Part shown: positions 1-6,951 of the stretch, piece after piece | Layout of the letters: every line of letters starts with the position of its first letter | Numbering within the stretch: the first letter of the stretch is position 1 | Source of the DNA: Rhodothermales bacterium | GTDB lineage: Bacteria > Bacteroidota > Rhodothermia > Rhodothermales > JAHQVL01 | Reading direction: 5' to 3' | Assembly (NCBI GenBank): GCA_041391505.1 | Contig: JAWKNW010000053.1 | Location: 1-13,476 of the forward strand | Length of the DNA stretch: 13,476 nucleotides | Program-made: the position numbers and the translations under genes | Notes under the pieces: model-generated | The model's database searches: none | Seen by the model: the letters and a program-made list of their open reading frames with translations, nothing else | Told to the model about the DNA's origin: nothing

Positions 1-295
1 CGCGGCGCGCCGTGAGCACGTACGAGCCGGCCGGCAAATCGCCGACGCGGAAGGCACCCCCGTTGCGGGTCATGACGGTCACGGGCCCGGGCTCGACACG
101 CACCTCCACCCCTTCGAGCCCATCGAACGGCGCATAGAACCCGGTGATGCTGCCTTCGATGGCTCCTACGTTCTCAAACCCCTCACCGAATGGGTCGAGC
201 GGATTGCTCCGCGGCGCACCGTCCAGACAGCCGGCCAACGTCAGCGCCAGGCCTATCCAACCAACCGATATAATACATGATGCACGCAGGCGCAT
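1..295 (-). CDS. Lipoprotein with carboxypeptidase-regulatory-like domain (partial, 3' end outside window)
   Basis: Read directly from the minus strand from an ATG at 293-295; 98 codons are visible and the frame stays open to the window edge. Residues 1-22 form a signal peptide (MRLRASC, then a hydrophobic stretch) ending in a lipobox LAGC with the lipidated Cys at position 23, so the protein should be membrane-anchored on the periplasmic or outer side. After a short Pro/Asn-rich linker, residues from about 45 (AIEGSITG) to 97 look like the small beta-sandwich found in carboxypeptidase-regulatory (CarboxypepD_reg) domains, including the typical 'GAFRVGDLPAGSYVLTA' turn-and-strand pattern. Such domains are common in Bacteroidota surface lipoproteins and receptors. 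The function of the whole protein cannot be told from this part. The start is preceded by GAGG only 1-2 nt away, too close for a good ribosome site. Confidence 0.8.
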   Translation of the reverse strand, partial: MRLRASCIISVGWIGLALTLAGCLDGAPRSNPLDPFGEGFENVGAIEGSITGFYAPFDGLEGVEVRVEPGPVTVMTRNGGAFRVGDLPAGSYVLTARR

Positions 296-670
296 ACCTC
301 GCGAATTAACTCAGCAGCTTGCTGTCCCTTCTCGGATACAAGACGCGTCGACGCCTCGACTCGCATGGAGCGACGCGGTCTTTCGGTGCTGCGGGTCGTA
401 GCTCTACTGTGCTTTAGCGTTCACCGATGACCACCCCACGCGGAAGGACATCCCGATAGTTGTTCAAACACCGAACTGCGTAATATACACTAAAGGCGTT
501 CAATGCGGCAGGTTCCGTTCCGTTTCTCTCGCCAGACAATCCCAGGTTTTCTCACCCAATGCTACAGCCAGCTTGCCCTATTGCCGTGCTCTGGCTAGAT
601 TTATGGTGCCCTTGCACTCCTCACGAGCGCGGACTCCCTCCCATCGCGTCCGCGCGCAACAGTGCCCCCC
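296..670. other. Divergent intergenic region, no gene seen
   Basis: This 375-nt gap separates the leftward lipoprotein gene from the rightward SRPBCC gene and is less GC-rich than its surroundings. It should hold promoters for both directions. The only candidate I see on the plus strand is TTGTTC at 460-465 followed 15 nt later by TAATAT at 481-486, which is a poor match with short spacing. I found no convincing minus-strand promoter, no tRNA and no terminator. An open frame at 144-401 is a shadow that overlaps the lipoprotein on the other strand and has no recognisable protein features. Confidence 0.4.
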
Positions 671-1138
671 ATGGCCGATTTCGAATTTGTGACGACGTGG
701 CGCGTCCCCGCGCCATTACAGATCGTATGGGATGAAATCCACACGATCGAACACTGGACGGAATGGTGGGGGGCCATCGCAACGATGGACCCGGTGGAAG
801 CGGGCGATCAACTGGGACTCGGAAGCCTGCGCCGTATGGTCTGGCGCGGTCCTCTGCCGTACCGTTTTGCCTTCGATCTACGCATCACCCGCGTGGAGCC
901 TCCTACCGTGATCGAGGGCGTCGCCACGGGCGACCTGACCGGCTGGGGATGCTGGCAACTGACCGGTGACGGCCGCGACACCCTGGTCCGTCTCGACTGG
1001 CGAGCCGACGCGAGCGCCGGCTGGATGCGCGTGCTACGCCCCCTGCTTCGCCCGATCATCCGATGGAATCACGAGGCCGTCATGCAGGCCGGCTATCGGG
1101 GCCTGCTGCGAAGACTCCAGAAAGAGCTGGTGCACTGA
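671..1138 (+). CDS. SRPBCC-fold (START/polyketide-cyclase-like) protein
   Basis: A 155-aa protein of the SRPBCC superfamily, whose members form a helix-grip fold with a deep hydrophobic pocket for lipids or other apolar ligands. Seen in the sequence: an N-terminal strand FEFVTTWRVPAP, then a VWDEIHTIEHWTEWW segment matching the usual 'W..l.d...w..W' start of polyketide_cyc2-type domains, alternating strands through the middle, and a long C-terminal helix (NHEAVMQAGYRGLLRRLQKEL) that would close the pocket. No signal peptide, so cytoplasmic. The ligand is unknown. I place the start at the ATG at 671; a GTG three codons upstream (662) is possible. It lies 42 nt before a FAD oxidoreductase on the same strand and may be cotranscribed with it, although a hairpin sits between them. 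Confidence 0.8.
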   Translation: MADFEFVTTWRVPAPLQIVWDEIHTIEHWTEWWGAIATMDPVEAGDQLGLGSLRRMVWRGPLPYRFAFDLRITRVEPPTVIEGVATGDLTGWGCWQLTGDGRDTLVRLDWRADASAGWMRVLRPLLRPIIRWNHEAVMQAGYRGLLRRLQKELVH

Positions 1139-1139
1139 A

Positions 1140-1155
1140 CCGACGTTGTCGTCGG
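1140..1155 (+). terminator. Perfect hairpin just after the SRPBCC stop codon
   Basis: CCGACG and CGTCGG form a perfect 6-bp stem around a TTGT loop, starting one base after the stop codon at 1136-1138. No T-run follows, so it is not a classic intrinsic terminator. It could be a weak terminator, an mRNA-stabilising 3' end or a partial attenuator before the oxidoreductase gene. Confidence 0.35.
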
Positions 1156-1180
1156 ACGGGGCACCCCACGATCTGTCCTT

Positions 1181-2215
1181 ATGAAACGACTTGCCATCCT
1201 CGGCGCCGGTATAGCCGGTCTTGGCGCCGCCTGGGCGTTGCGTAACGCCGACATCGAGATCGACCTTTTCGAGAAAAGCCGCGGTCTGGGAGGTCGCGCT
1301 GCCACACGGGGCCGCGAAGACATCCGGTACGATCACGGGGCCAACTACTTCTCGCTGGAACCCGAGGCCGTGCGCCACCTGGTTTTTAACGCGTTGTCCG
1401 CGGAGGATCTGGTGCAGATCACGCGCCCGGTCATCCCCTTCGGCGTGCCGGACACCCCGGGGCCGCCCCAACCCACTACGCCGCCGGCCCGGTGGAACTA
1501 TCGGCACGGCATCAGCCAGCTTGCCAAACTGATTTCGGCCGCTTCCAACGCGCGGATCCTGAATCAGACGCGCATCGAACGGTTAGTCCGGCAGGACGGT
1601 TGGATCCTGATCGCCGAGAAAGAACAGCCATACGGCCCCTACGACGGCGTGTTGCTGGCGGCGCCGGCTCCTCAATCGGCCGTCATTCTCGAATCCAGCG
1701 AAATGGATACGAGCCTCCGTTACCGGCTGGCGAAGGCGCTCAGGCAATCCCGGTATGAGTCGCAACTCAGCTTCGTACTCGGGTTCGACGAGGCGCCGGC
1801 CCTTGACGGGGAGTGGTACGCGCGTGTGAACATGGACCGGCAACAGCCCCTGGTGTGGGCGGCCATCGAGAATGCCAAGGAGGGGCATGTCCCCGCCGGC
1901 AAATGCGTGATCCTGGCCCAGATGGCGCCGTCCTGGAGTGCGCGGCGGTACCTCGAATCCTTCGACGACCTCCTGCCCGAGGTGCTGTCCCATCTGCGCG
2001 CCCTCGTCCCCTCGCTGCCGGATCCGGCCTGGCACGACGGGCAGCGCTGGCGATTCGCGCGGGCGGTCACACCCGCCAACGCGGCCGAACTCCGCGCCGG
2101 CGCGGCGCACGGACTGTATTTCGCCGGCGATGCCCTGGCCGAAAAGTCGCGCGTGGAACTCGCCCTGATGTCGGGCCTGGAGGCCGCGAATCGGATCGCC
2201 GAGCAGCTCGGATAA
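1181..2215 (+). CDS. Renalase-like FAD-dependent NAD(P)-binding oxidoreductase
   Basis: A 344-aa flavoprotein of the amine-oxidase/renalase-like group (often annotated as NAD(P)-binding protein or COG3380). Residues 6-20 carry the Rossmann dinucleotide motif GAGIAG (G8, G10, G13); E31 closes the second strand (DLFEKS) and would hold the FAD ribose; residues 36-43 (GLGGRAATR) are the usual GG motif after it. The C-terminal block at 311-337, GLYFAGDALAEKSRVE and following, is the second FAD-binding motif (GD) of this fold. Length matches the family (about 320-350 aa). No signal peptide, so cytoplasmic. The substrate cannot be read from the sequence; eukaryotic renalase oxidises isomeric forms of NAD(P)H, which is only a family-level hint. 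It faces a convergent HAD hydrolase gene 74 nt away. Confidence 0.85.
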   Translation: MKRLAILGAGIAGLGAAWALRNADIEIDLFEKSRGLGGRAATRGREDIRYDHGANYFSLEPEAVRHLVFNALSAEDLVQITRPVIPFGVPDTPGPPQPTTPPARWNYRHGISQLAKLISAASNARILNQTRIERLVRQDGWILIAEKEQPYGPYDGVLLAAPAPQSAVILESSEMDTSLRYRLAKALRQSRYESQLSFVLGFDEAPALDGEWYARVNMDRQQPLVWAAIENAKEGHVPAGKCVILAQMAPSWSARRYLESFDDLLPEVLSHLRALVPSLPDPAWHDGQRWRFARAVTPANAAELRAGAAHGLYFAGDALAEKSRVELALMSGLEAANRIAEQLG

Positions 2216-2233
2216 CGGGGAAGCAGCATCCAG

Positions 2234-2246
2234 GGCGCGTTGCGCC
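2234..2246. terminator. Small GC hairpin between convergent genes
   Basis: GGCGC and GCGCC pair around a GTT loop in the 74-nt space between the stop of the oxidoreductase (plus) and the stop of the HAD hydrolase (minus). The position suits a shared 3' end signal, but the stem is short and no T-run follows on either strand. Confidence 0.25.
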
Positions 2247-2289
2247 TCACCGTGTAGGTCGAACGCGATCCCCGGAACCGCCTGGAGAC

Positions 2290-3042
2290 TCAATCCAGGT
2301 CGTCGTCGATGTCTGGAGGATGCGGAATAAACTCGGCAAACCGTTCGATCAGGCCTGTTATGGCGTCGACGGAGTGGAGGACGTGGTGTGCGCCGGCCTT
2401 TTTGAGCGGGTCGTCCTGGGCATCGCGGTCCGCGTGCAGCGTCGTCACGCCCACGCTCCAGATCCCGGCGCGCAGCGCCGCCGTGACATCGTCGACCGTA
2501 GCGCCGACGTAGATGGCCTGGGCCGGTGGTGTGGGCCGGCCGGCGGCATCGAGGATGGCGAGGGCGCGCAGGAGCGGATAGGGATCCGGTTTGCCGCGTC
2601 CCTCGAGCATTTCGCGGGGGATGACGAGCGGGAAATACCGTTTCCAGCCGAATCGGTCGAGCGTCCACTCCACTTCCGCGGCCGGACGCGTGCTGACGAT
2701 CCCCAGGACGAGATCGGCGAGATGCAGCCGTTCGAGGGTTCGCATCTGGACGAGCGGTCGCTCCTCCTGGATGAATCCCTCCCAGTTTTCGCCGCGATAT
2801 TGCCGCTGCAGCTCATCGAATACCCGCGCGGGCGACACCTGGATGCCGGCGTCCGTCACGATCGCATGCGTGAGCTTCCAATCATCGGGGAGACCACCCA
2901 GGTTTTTGTAACGCTGGATGGTCCCCGGTTCGATCGCTCGTCCGGTGAAGTGCGCTACCGTTTCCTCGATGGCGCGACGGTAGGATCGCGAAACGTCCAC
3001 CAGTACGCCATCGAGGTCGAAGAAGATAGCCTGAAGCTTCAC
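2290..3042 (-). CDS. HAD superfamily hydrolase (IA subfamily, TIGR01548-like)
   Basis: A 250-aa HAD-type phosphatase. Motif I is FFDLDGVLVDVS at residues 7-18 with nucleophile D9 and acid D11; motif II is the S/T in GIVSTRP (114-120); motif III is the lysine of GKPDPYP (K151); motif IV is YVGATVDDV (178-186). The start 'DGVLVDVS.SYR.AI..TV..FTG' and the following K-N-GG segment recall the TIGR01548 HAD-IA family, whose substrate is not established. The start is GTG at 3042, fixed by the position of motif I close to the N-terminus. Oddity: the first acidic residue of motif IV, normally Asp after Gly, is Ala here (A181), leaving D184 and D185. It follows rho by 42 nt on the same strand and may be read through from it. 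Confidence 0.85.
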   Translation of the reverse strand: MKLQAIFFDLDGVLVDVSRSYRRAIEETVAHFTGRAIEPGTIQRYKNLGGLPDDWKLTHAIVTDAGIQVSPARVFDELQRQYRGENWEGFIQEERPLVQMRTLERLHLADLVLGIVSTRPAAEVEWTLDRFGWKRYFPLVIPREMLEGRGKPDPYPLLRALAILDAAGRPTPPAQAIYVGATVDDVTAALRAGIWSVGVTTLHADRDAQDDPLKKAGAHHVLHSVDAITGLIERFAEFIPHPPDIDDDLD

Positions 3043-3084
3043 AATGCAGGGGTCGCCGTTGCGTACACGCGTGAGCGCGCGCCG

Positions 3085-5148
3085 CTACGAGTTCATGACG
3101 ATCAGGAACTCGTCGTTATCGCGCGTGCCGCGCATCTTGTCGAGGAGGAAGTTCATCGACTGGATCGGATCCATGTCAGCCAGCAGCTTGCGGAGGATCC
3201 AGACACGGCTGAGCTTCGCTTCGGGAAGCAGGAGTTCTTCGCGGCGGGTGCCGGACTTGACGGTATCCATCGCGGGGAAGATCCTGCGGTCGGCGAGTTC
3301 GCGCGAGAGCACGAGTTCCATGTTGCCGGTGCCTTTGAACTCCTCGAAGATGACCTCGTCCATGCGGCTGCCCGTATCGATGAGGGCGGTGCCGATGATC
3401 GTCAGCGATCCGCCTTCTTCCACGTTACGCGCGGCGCCGAAGAAACGCTTCGGACCGCGGAGCGCGCCGGCTTCCATACCGCCGGAGAGCGTCTTGCCGG
3501 TGTTCGGCGTGACGGCGTTGTGCGCACGCGCGAGACGGGTGATGGAGTCGAGCAGGATGACCACATCCTGGCCGGCTTCCACGAGCCGCTTGGCCTTCTC
3601 GAGCACGATGTCCGCCACTTCGACGTGGCGTTCGGGCTCCTGGTCGAACGTCGACGAAATCACCTCGGCCTGCACGTTGCGCATGGTATCGGTGACCTCT
3701 TCCGGACGTTCGTCCACGAGGAGGATGATCAGGTAACACTCGGGATGATTCGTCGTGATCGCGTTGGCGATCTTCTGGAGCAGAATCGTCTTGCCCGTCT
3801 TCGGCTGCGCGACGATCAGGCCGCGCTGTCCCTTACCGATCGGCGCGAAGAGATCCATCACGCGCATGCTGTAATCGGTTGGGTGGTATTCCAGGCGGAG
3901 CTGATCCTCGGGGTAGAGCGGGGTCAGAAAATCGAAGCTGATGCGCTCTTCGAGTTCGGCCGGCGTGCGGCCGTTGATGCTGTTCACCTGGATGAGCGCA
4001 AAGAACCGCTCGCCTTCCTTCGGCGGACGGACTTCGCCGTCCACCGTATCGCCCAGGCGGAGGCTGAACCGCTTGATCTGGGACGGCGAAACGTAGATGT
4101 CGTCCGGGCTGGGCAGGTAGTTGTATTCGGCCGAACGGAGGAAGCCGTATCCGTCGGGGAGGACTTCAAGCACCCCGACCTTGTTGATCATGCCTTCCAG
4201 TTCCGTCTTGTTCGGGTCGTAGTTGGCCATGTATTCCGGCCGTCCTTCGTAGACCCGTTTCCGCTGTTCCTCGCGCGAGCCGCCGCCCGCCGTACGGCGT
4301 CGGCGGTTGTCCGGCCCGGCCGGCGCGCCACCCATGCTGGGGCGTTTCTCGGGCCGGCGCGGATCGCGGCGATCCATGCGGCGCGCATCGCGTTCGCCCT
4401 GACCGCCCCGATTCCGGTTATCGCCGCGTTCGCCGCGGTCACCGCCGCGGTCGCCCCGGTTGTCGCCCCGGCTATCCCCCCGGCTGTCGCCGCGGCCTTC
4501 TCCGCGGCTATCGCCCCGGTTGTCGTTTCGGCCATTCGATTTGCGGCCTTCGTAGCGGTCGTCGGGCTTGCGCGGTTGATTGCGTTCGTTCATGTTGCGA
4601 ACCTCACCTCGATCGTTTCCTTTGCGGGCTCGTGGGCCCGTGGTGTCGGGAGCTTCGTCGCGCCCACCCCCGCGGGGGTTGCGCCCGTCGGGGCGCGCAT
4701 CTTTCTGGCGATACGGAGCACGATTGTCGTAGCTGTCGGACGACCGATCGTCGCGACCACGGTTTTCCTCGTAGCGGCGCCCCCGATCCCGGTCTCGGCC
4801 CTCGCTCCAGGAATCGTTGTTGCCTCCGCGGCTCGTGCGGTCGTCTCCCTCGCGCGGGCCCCGGCTCTCCGTACGGGGGCGGCGCCCCTGTTCGCGGGCA
4901 GGGCCTTCGTCGCCCGAAGGGCGGCGGGGCGGCGGGGCTTCGGCCACGGTCTCCGCGCGTTCGCGGGGCGCGGCAGCCGGCGCCGCGGCCGGCGACGGCA
5001 TGGTGTGAGCCACCGCCTCGGCGCGTGTTTCAAGGATGAGATAGATCAGATCCTGCTTTCTCAGCCCAGAATAACCCGTTAGACCCAGATCGCGGGCGAT
5101 GTCTCTCAGGTCAGCGAGTTTTTTGTCTTTTAAGTCGGCAATTTTCAT
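3085..5148 (-). CDS. rho: Transcription termination factor Rho with long disordered RG-rich insertion
   Basis: Rho is the hexameric RNA-dependent ATPase that ends transcription by binding C-rich, untranslated RNA and pulling it from RNA polymerase. Domains seen: the helical Rho N domain (residues 1-45, MKIADLKDKKLADLRDIA); a low-complexity Arg/Gly/Asp/Asn-rich insertion from about 50 to 300, with RGDS/RGDN/RGEG tetrapeptides at 211-230; the cold-shock-like RNA-binding domain at about 325-395 with DGYGFLRS (332-339); then the ATPase core with Walker A QPKTGKT (448-454), VDERPEEV (478-485), Walker B VILLDSITR (530-538), and KGTGNMEL (605-612), the central RNA-contacting loop. At 687 aa it is some 270 aa longer than E. 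coli Rho (419 aa), all due to the insertion. Long insertions here are known in Actinobacteria and Bacteroidota Rho. No Shine-Dalgarno sequence precedes the ATG. A HAD gene follows 42 nt downstream. Confidence 0.98.
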   Translation of the reverse strand: MKIADLKDKKLADLRDIARDLGLTGYSGLRKQDLIYLILETRAEAVAHTMPSPAAAPAAAPRERAETVAEAPPPRRPSGDEGPAREQGRRPRTESRGPREGDDRTSRGGNNDSWSEGRDRDRGRRYEENRGRDDRSSDSYDNRAPYRQKDARPDGRNPRGGGRDEAPDTTGPRARKGNDRGEVRNMNERNQPRKPDDRYEGRKSNGRNDNRGDSRGEGRGDSRGDSRGDNRGDRGGDRGERGDNRNRGGQGERDARRMDRRDPRRPEKRPSMGGAPAGPDNRRRRTAGGGSREEQRKRVYEGRPEYMANYDPNKTELEGMINKVGVLEVLPDGYGFLRSAEYNYLPSPDDIYVSPSQIKRFSLRLGDTVDGEVRPPKEGERFFALIQVNSINGRTPAELEERISFDFLTPLYPEDQLRLEYHPTDYSMRVMDLFAPIGKGQRGLIVAQPKTGKTILLQKIANAITTNHPECYLIILLVDERPEEVTDTMRNVQAEVISSTFDQEPERHVEVADIVLEKAKRLVEAGQDVVILLDSITRLARAHNAVTPNTGKTLSGGMEAGALRGPKRFFGAARNVEEGGSLTIIGTALIDTGSRMDEVIFEEFKGTGNMELVLSRELADRRIFPAMDTVKSGTRREELLLPEAKLSRVWILRKLLADMDPIQSMNFLLDKMRGTRDNDEFLIVMNS
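4411..4518 (-). repeat. 12-bp tandem repeat coding RGDS/RGDN units in Rho
   Basis: Within rho, 4459-4518 holds five back-to-back 12-bp units, each encoding one tetrapeptide (RGDS, RGEG, RGDS, RGDS, RGDN in gene order); on the plus strand a typical unit reads GCTATCGCCCCG. The array decays on the downstream side to about 4411 into irregular RGDR, GGDR and RGDN-like units. Unit length keeps the frame, so unit gain or loss would change only the length of the disordered region. Confidence 0.85.
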
Positions 5149-5293
5149 ACAGCGTGAAAGAATAGGGACTACAGCAAGGGGTATTGCTGGCGTTTAGCGC
5201 AACATCCGAACTGGAAGACCTGCGCGGTGACCCTCTGCGTAACGCACTTCGACGGCACAGAAATGAATCGAACAGGCTTGATACACCTTGTCA

Positions 5294-5366
5294 GTGAGAT
5301 TGTAAAAGGGAACCTGAACCGGGTAGGAAGGAAGGACGCTAAACGGGGAGGTAGGCAGGGCTTGGC
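5294..5366 (-). promoter_or_regulatory. C-rich, G-poor rut-like segment in the rho leader
   Basis: Read on the minus strand this 73-nt stretch contains 31 C and only 10 G, with many pyrimidine-C steps (for example CCTTCCTTCCTACCC), in a genome region where G and C are otherwise balanced. A C-over-G bubble with regularly spaced YC steps is the known character of Rho-utilisation (rut) sites. It lies about 150-220 nt before the rho start codon and downstream of the promoter candidate, which suits autoregulation by early Rho-dependent termination, as known for rho of E. coli. The functional role is inferred. Confidence 0.5.
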
Positions 5367-5455
5367 AGCCTGGCTCACGTGCGGTTACCTTGGTGTCGGT
5401 AGACCTGGAGGGGTCGCACGCAGCGTCGCGTAGCTTTCTTGCGAAATGCTGGCCT

Positions 5456-5486
5456 CTCAAGATAGCGTATCGCGCCTAAAAATCAA
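5456..5486 (-). promoter_or_regulatory. Candidate Bacteroidota-type promoter for rho
   Basis: On the minus strand TTG (plus 5484-5486) is followed after exactly 19 nt by TATCTTGAG (plus 5456-5464), close to the Bacteroidota primary-sigma promoter form TTG-N19-TAnnTTTG, missing one T. A transcript from here would start near 5450 and give rho a leader of about 300 nt. Confidence 0.45.
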
Positions 5487-5585
5487 CGCTTCACCCCGTT
5501 ACATAGGCAAATTTTCATATGCCCGTGGGGAATGGCGTTCGTACCCTGTTATGCGCCGGCCGCATGGGGCGGCTCCGAAACGCGC

Positions 5586-5609
5586 GGGATGCTACCGCAT
5601 CGGTAGCCC
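5586..5609 (-). terminator. Hairpin 32 nt after the folC stop
   Basis: GCTACCG (5591-5597) and CGGTAGC (5601-5607) form a perfect 7-bp stem with a 3-nt CAT loop, extended by G-C pairs past a 2-nt AT bulge. It lies downstream of folC in the direction of folC transcription. There is no U-run after it on the minus strand, so it may be an RNA 3'-end stabiliser or a weak terminator rather than a classic intrinsic terminator. Confidence 0.4.
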
Positions 5610-5640
5610 GGTTCAAGAATGAGGATTGTGGATGGCGTGT

Positions 5641-6951
5641 CTAGTTGGGGTCTAGCTGAGGAAGGATTTGAGAAGCGACAAAATGTGAGCCGGTGATCAG
5701 CAAGCCATCGTCAGGCGTGGCTTGACGGCGGAACCACATCAAGGCATCTTCTACGGAAGCGGAACGATGTATGGATAGGACGTGCCGAGATAACCTGTCG
5801 GCGAGTTCCGGGGGTGGCAACGCACGCTCAACGCTGATGGGCACCAGCACAACGTGGGCTTCAGCAGTTTTGAGGAGCTGCGCCATGCGATCGATATCTT
5901 TGTCTCGCATGACACCAAAAACGACGAACAAACGTCCTCCGCTACCCGCTAGCTGTTCGTTCATAAATGCGAGGCTGGCGGAAAGCCCGTCGTGATTATG
6001 CCCAACGTCCTGAACGATCAGCGGTTCCTGCGCGAGCACCTCGAGCCGGCCGCGCAGCCCGGAAAGGCGCCGTACCTGACGCATCCCCCGGTACACCGCG
6101 GCGCCGCTCCCGGCCATTTCGTCTTCAAAAAACAGTTCGGCCACCCGTGTCGCCAGCGCGGCGTTGCGCGCCTGGAATCGCCCCGGCAACGCCAGGAAAA
6201 GGCCGGCGTACATCCGTTGCGGCGTCGTCACATCCATCGTAATCCCGGAGATCGCGGCGGATAACTCGGCGATCGTCACCTCGTCGTCGAGGCCATGAAA
6301 CGGCGCGGCCTGTCGATGTGCAATGCGCCGTACAACCTCAACGGCCGATGGCTGTTCCACGCTGCATACCACCGGTACGCCGGGTTTGACGATGCCGGCC
6401 TTTTCCGCCGCGATGGCTTCTATCGTATCCCCCAGAAAGGCGGTGTGTTCGAGCCCGATGGTGGTGATCGCGCAGACCGCCGGCGATACGATGTTGGTCG
6501 CGTCGAGCCGGCCGCCGAGCCCCACCTCGACCACCGCCGCGTCCACGGCTTCCTCGGCAAAATGGAGCAGGCTCAGCGCCACCGTCGCCTCGAAAAAGCT
6601 CGGCCGCACGCGTTCGATGAGCGCGGCGTGACGCGCCACCAGCACGGCCAGTTGCTCGTCGGGGATCGGAACGCCGTCGATCCGCATCCGCTCGTTGAGG
6701 CGATACAGATGCGGCGAGGTATGAAGCCCCATCCGCTTCCCCGCGGCGGTGCCGATGGAAGCCAGCATCGAAGCGGTGGATCCCTTGCCGTTGGTCCCCG
6801 CCACGTGCGCGATGCGCAGCGCCCGATGCGGATCGCCCATGCCGGCCAGCAAGGCCTCGATCCGCTCGAACCCGGGCACGTACGCCGCCCCGCCGATGGC
6901 GGAGAAACTGGGCAGGCGCAGGAGATAGGCCTCGGCGTCAGCGAACGTCAT
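5641..6951 (-). CDS. folC: Bifunctional folylpolyglutamate synthase / dihydrofolate synthase
   Basis: A 436-aa Mur-ligase-like enzyme that adds glutamate to dihydropteroate and to reduced folates using ATP, in the cytoplasm. Motifs seen: P-loop HVAGTNGKGSTASML (49-63); HTSPHLYRLNERMRIDG (77-93), which contacts folate; FFEATVALSLLHF (119-131); the Mg2+/ATP block VEVGLGGRLDATN (141-153); TTIGLEHTAFLGDTIEAIAAEKAGI (163-187), with the usual lysine that is carbamylated in this family; GRFQARNAALA (257-267) at the end of the N domain; and the C-domain motif QDVGHNHDG (314-322), the counterpart of D-(G/V)-(A/G)-H-N. The C-terminus GSHFVASQIL corresponds to the usual GS.Y.vsE.. ending. Length matches the family. 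Its ATG overlaps the tsaE stop by 4 nt (ATGA), implying translational coupling. Confidence 0.96.
   Translation of the reverse strand: MTFADAEAYLLRLPSFSAIGGAAYVPGFERIEALLAGMGDPHRALRIAHVAGTNGKGSTASMLASIGTAAGKRMGLHTSPHLYRLNERMRIDGVPIPDEQLAVLVARHAALIERVRPSFFEATVALSLLHFAEEAVDAAVVEVGLGGRLDATNIVSPAVCAITTIGLEHTAFLGDTIEAIAAEKAGIVKPGVPVVCSVEQPSAVEVVRRIAHRQAAPFHGLDDEVTIAELSAAISGITMDVTTPQRMYAGLFLALPGRFQARNAALATRVAELFFEDEMAGSGAAVYRGMRQVRRLSGLRGRLEVLAQEPLIVQDVGHNHDGLSASLAFMNEQLAGSGGRLFVVFGVMRDKDIDRMAQLLKTAEAHVVLVPISVERALPPPELADRLSRHVLSIHRSASVEDALMWFRRQATPDDGLLITGSHFVASQILPQLDPN

Larger units (their letters stand above)
5149..5640. other. Gap between folC and rho; probable long rho leader
   Basis: This gap is less GC-rich than the flanking genes and carries no convincing protein gene. 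Short open frames on both strands here (for example 69 codons on the minus strand ending at 5169, 20 nt before rho) show no recognisable domain. On the minus strand it contains, in order, a hairpin after folC, a promoter-like pair, and about 300 nt of probable rho 5' leader including a C-rich, G-poor block. I looked for signatures of RNase P RNA, SRP RNA, tmRNA and tRNA on both strands and found none. Confidence 0.5.

Noticed and set aside
144..401. 85-codon plus-strand open frame at the left end
   Set aside because: It overlaps the lipoprotein gene on the other strand, which has a signal peptide and lipobox, and it has no recognisable features.
1813..5082. 1089-codon open frame on the plus strand, antisense to the HAD and rho genes
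   Set aside because: It runs opposite to two certain genes and its composition (long Ala/Val/Pro stretches opposite the RGD repeats) is what the codon bias of a GC-rich gene gives on the other strand. No domain is recognisable.
5290..5330. Possible SRP RNA on the plus strand (GAACC followed by GGAAGGAAGG)
   Set aside because: The core of SRP helix 8 (GUCAGGUCCGGAAGGAAGCAGC type) is not present and no long closing stem is seen. The purine richness is better explained as the complement of a C-rich rho leader.
5194..5460. Minus-strand open frame of 88 codons in the folC-rho gap, and an overlapping 69-codon frame in another register
   Set aside because: No domain, no ribosome site, and two overlapping frames plus a plus-strand frame are equally open. 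A leader peptide cannot be excluded but is not supported.
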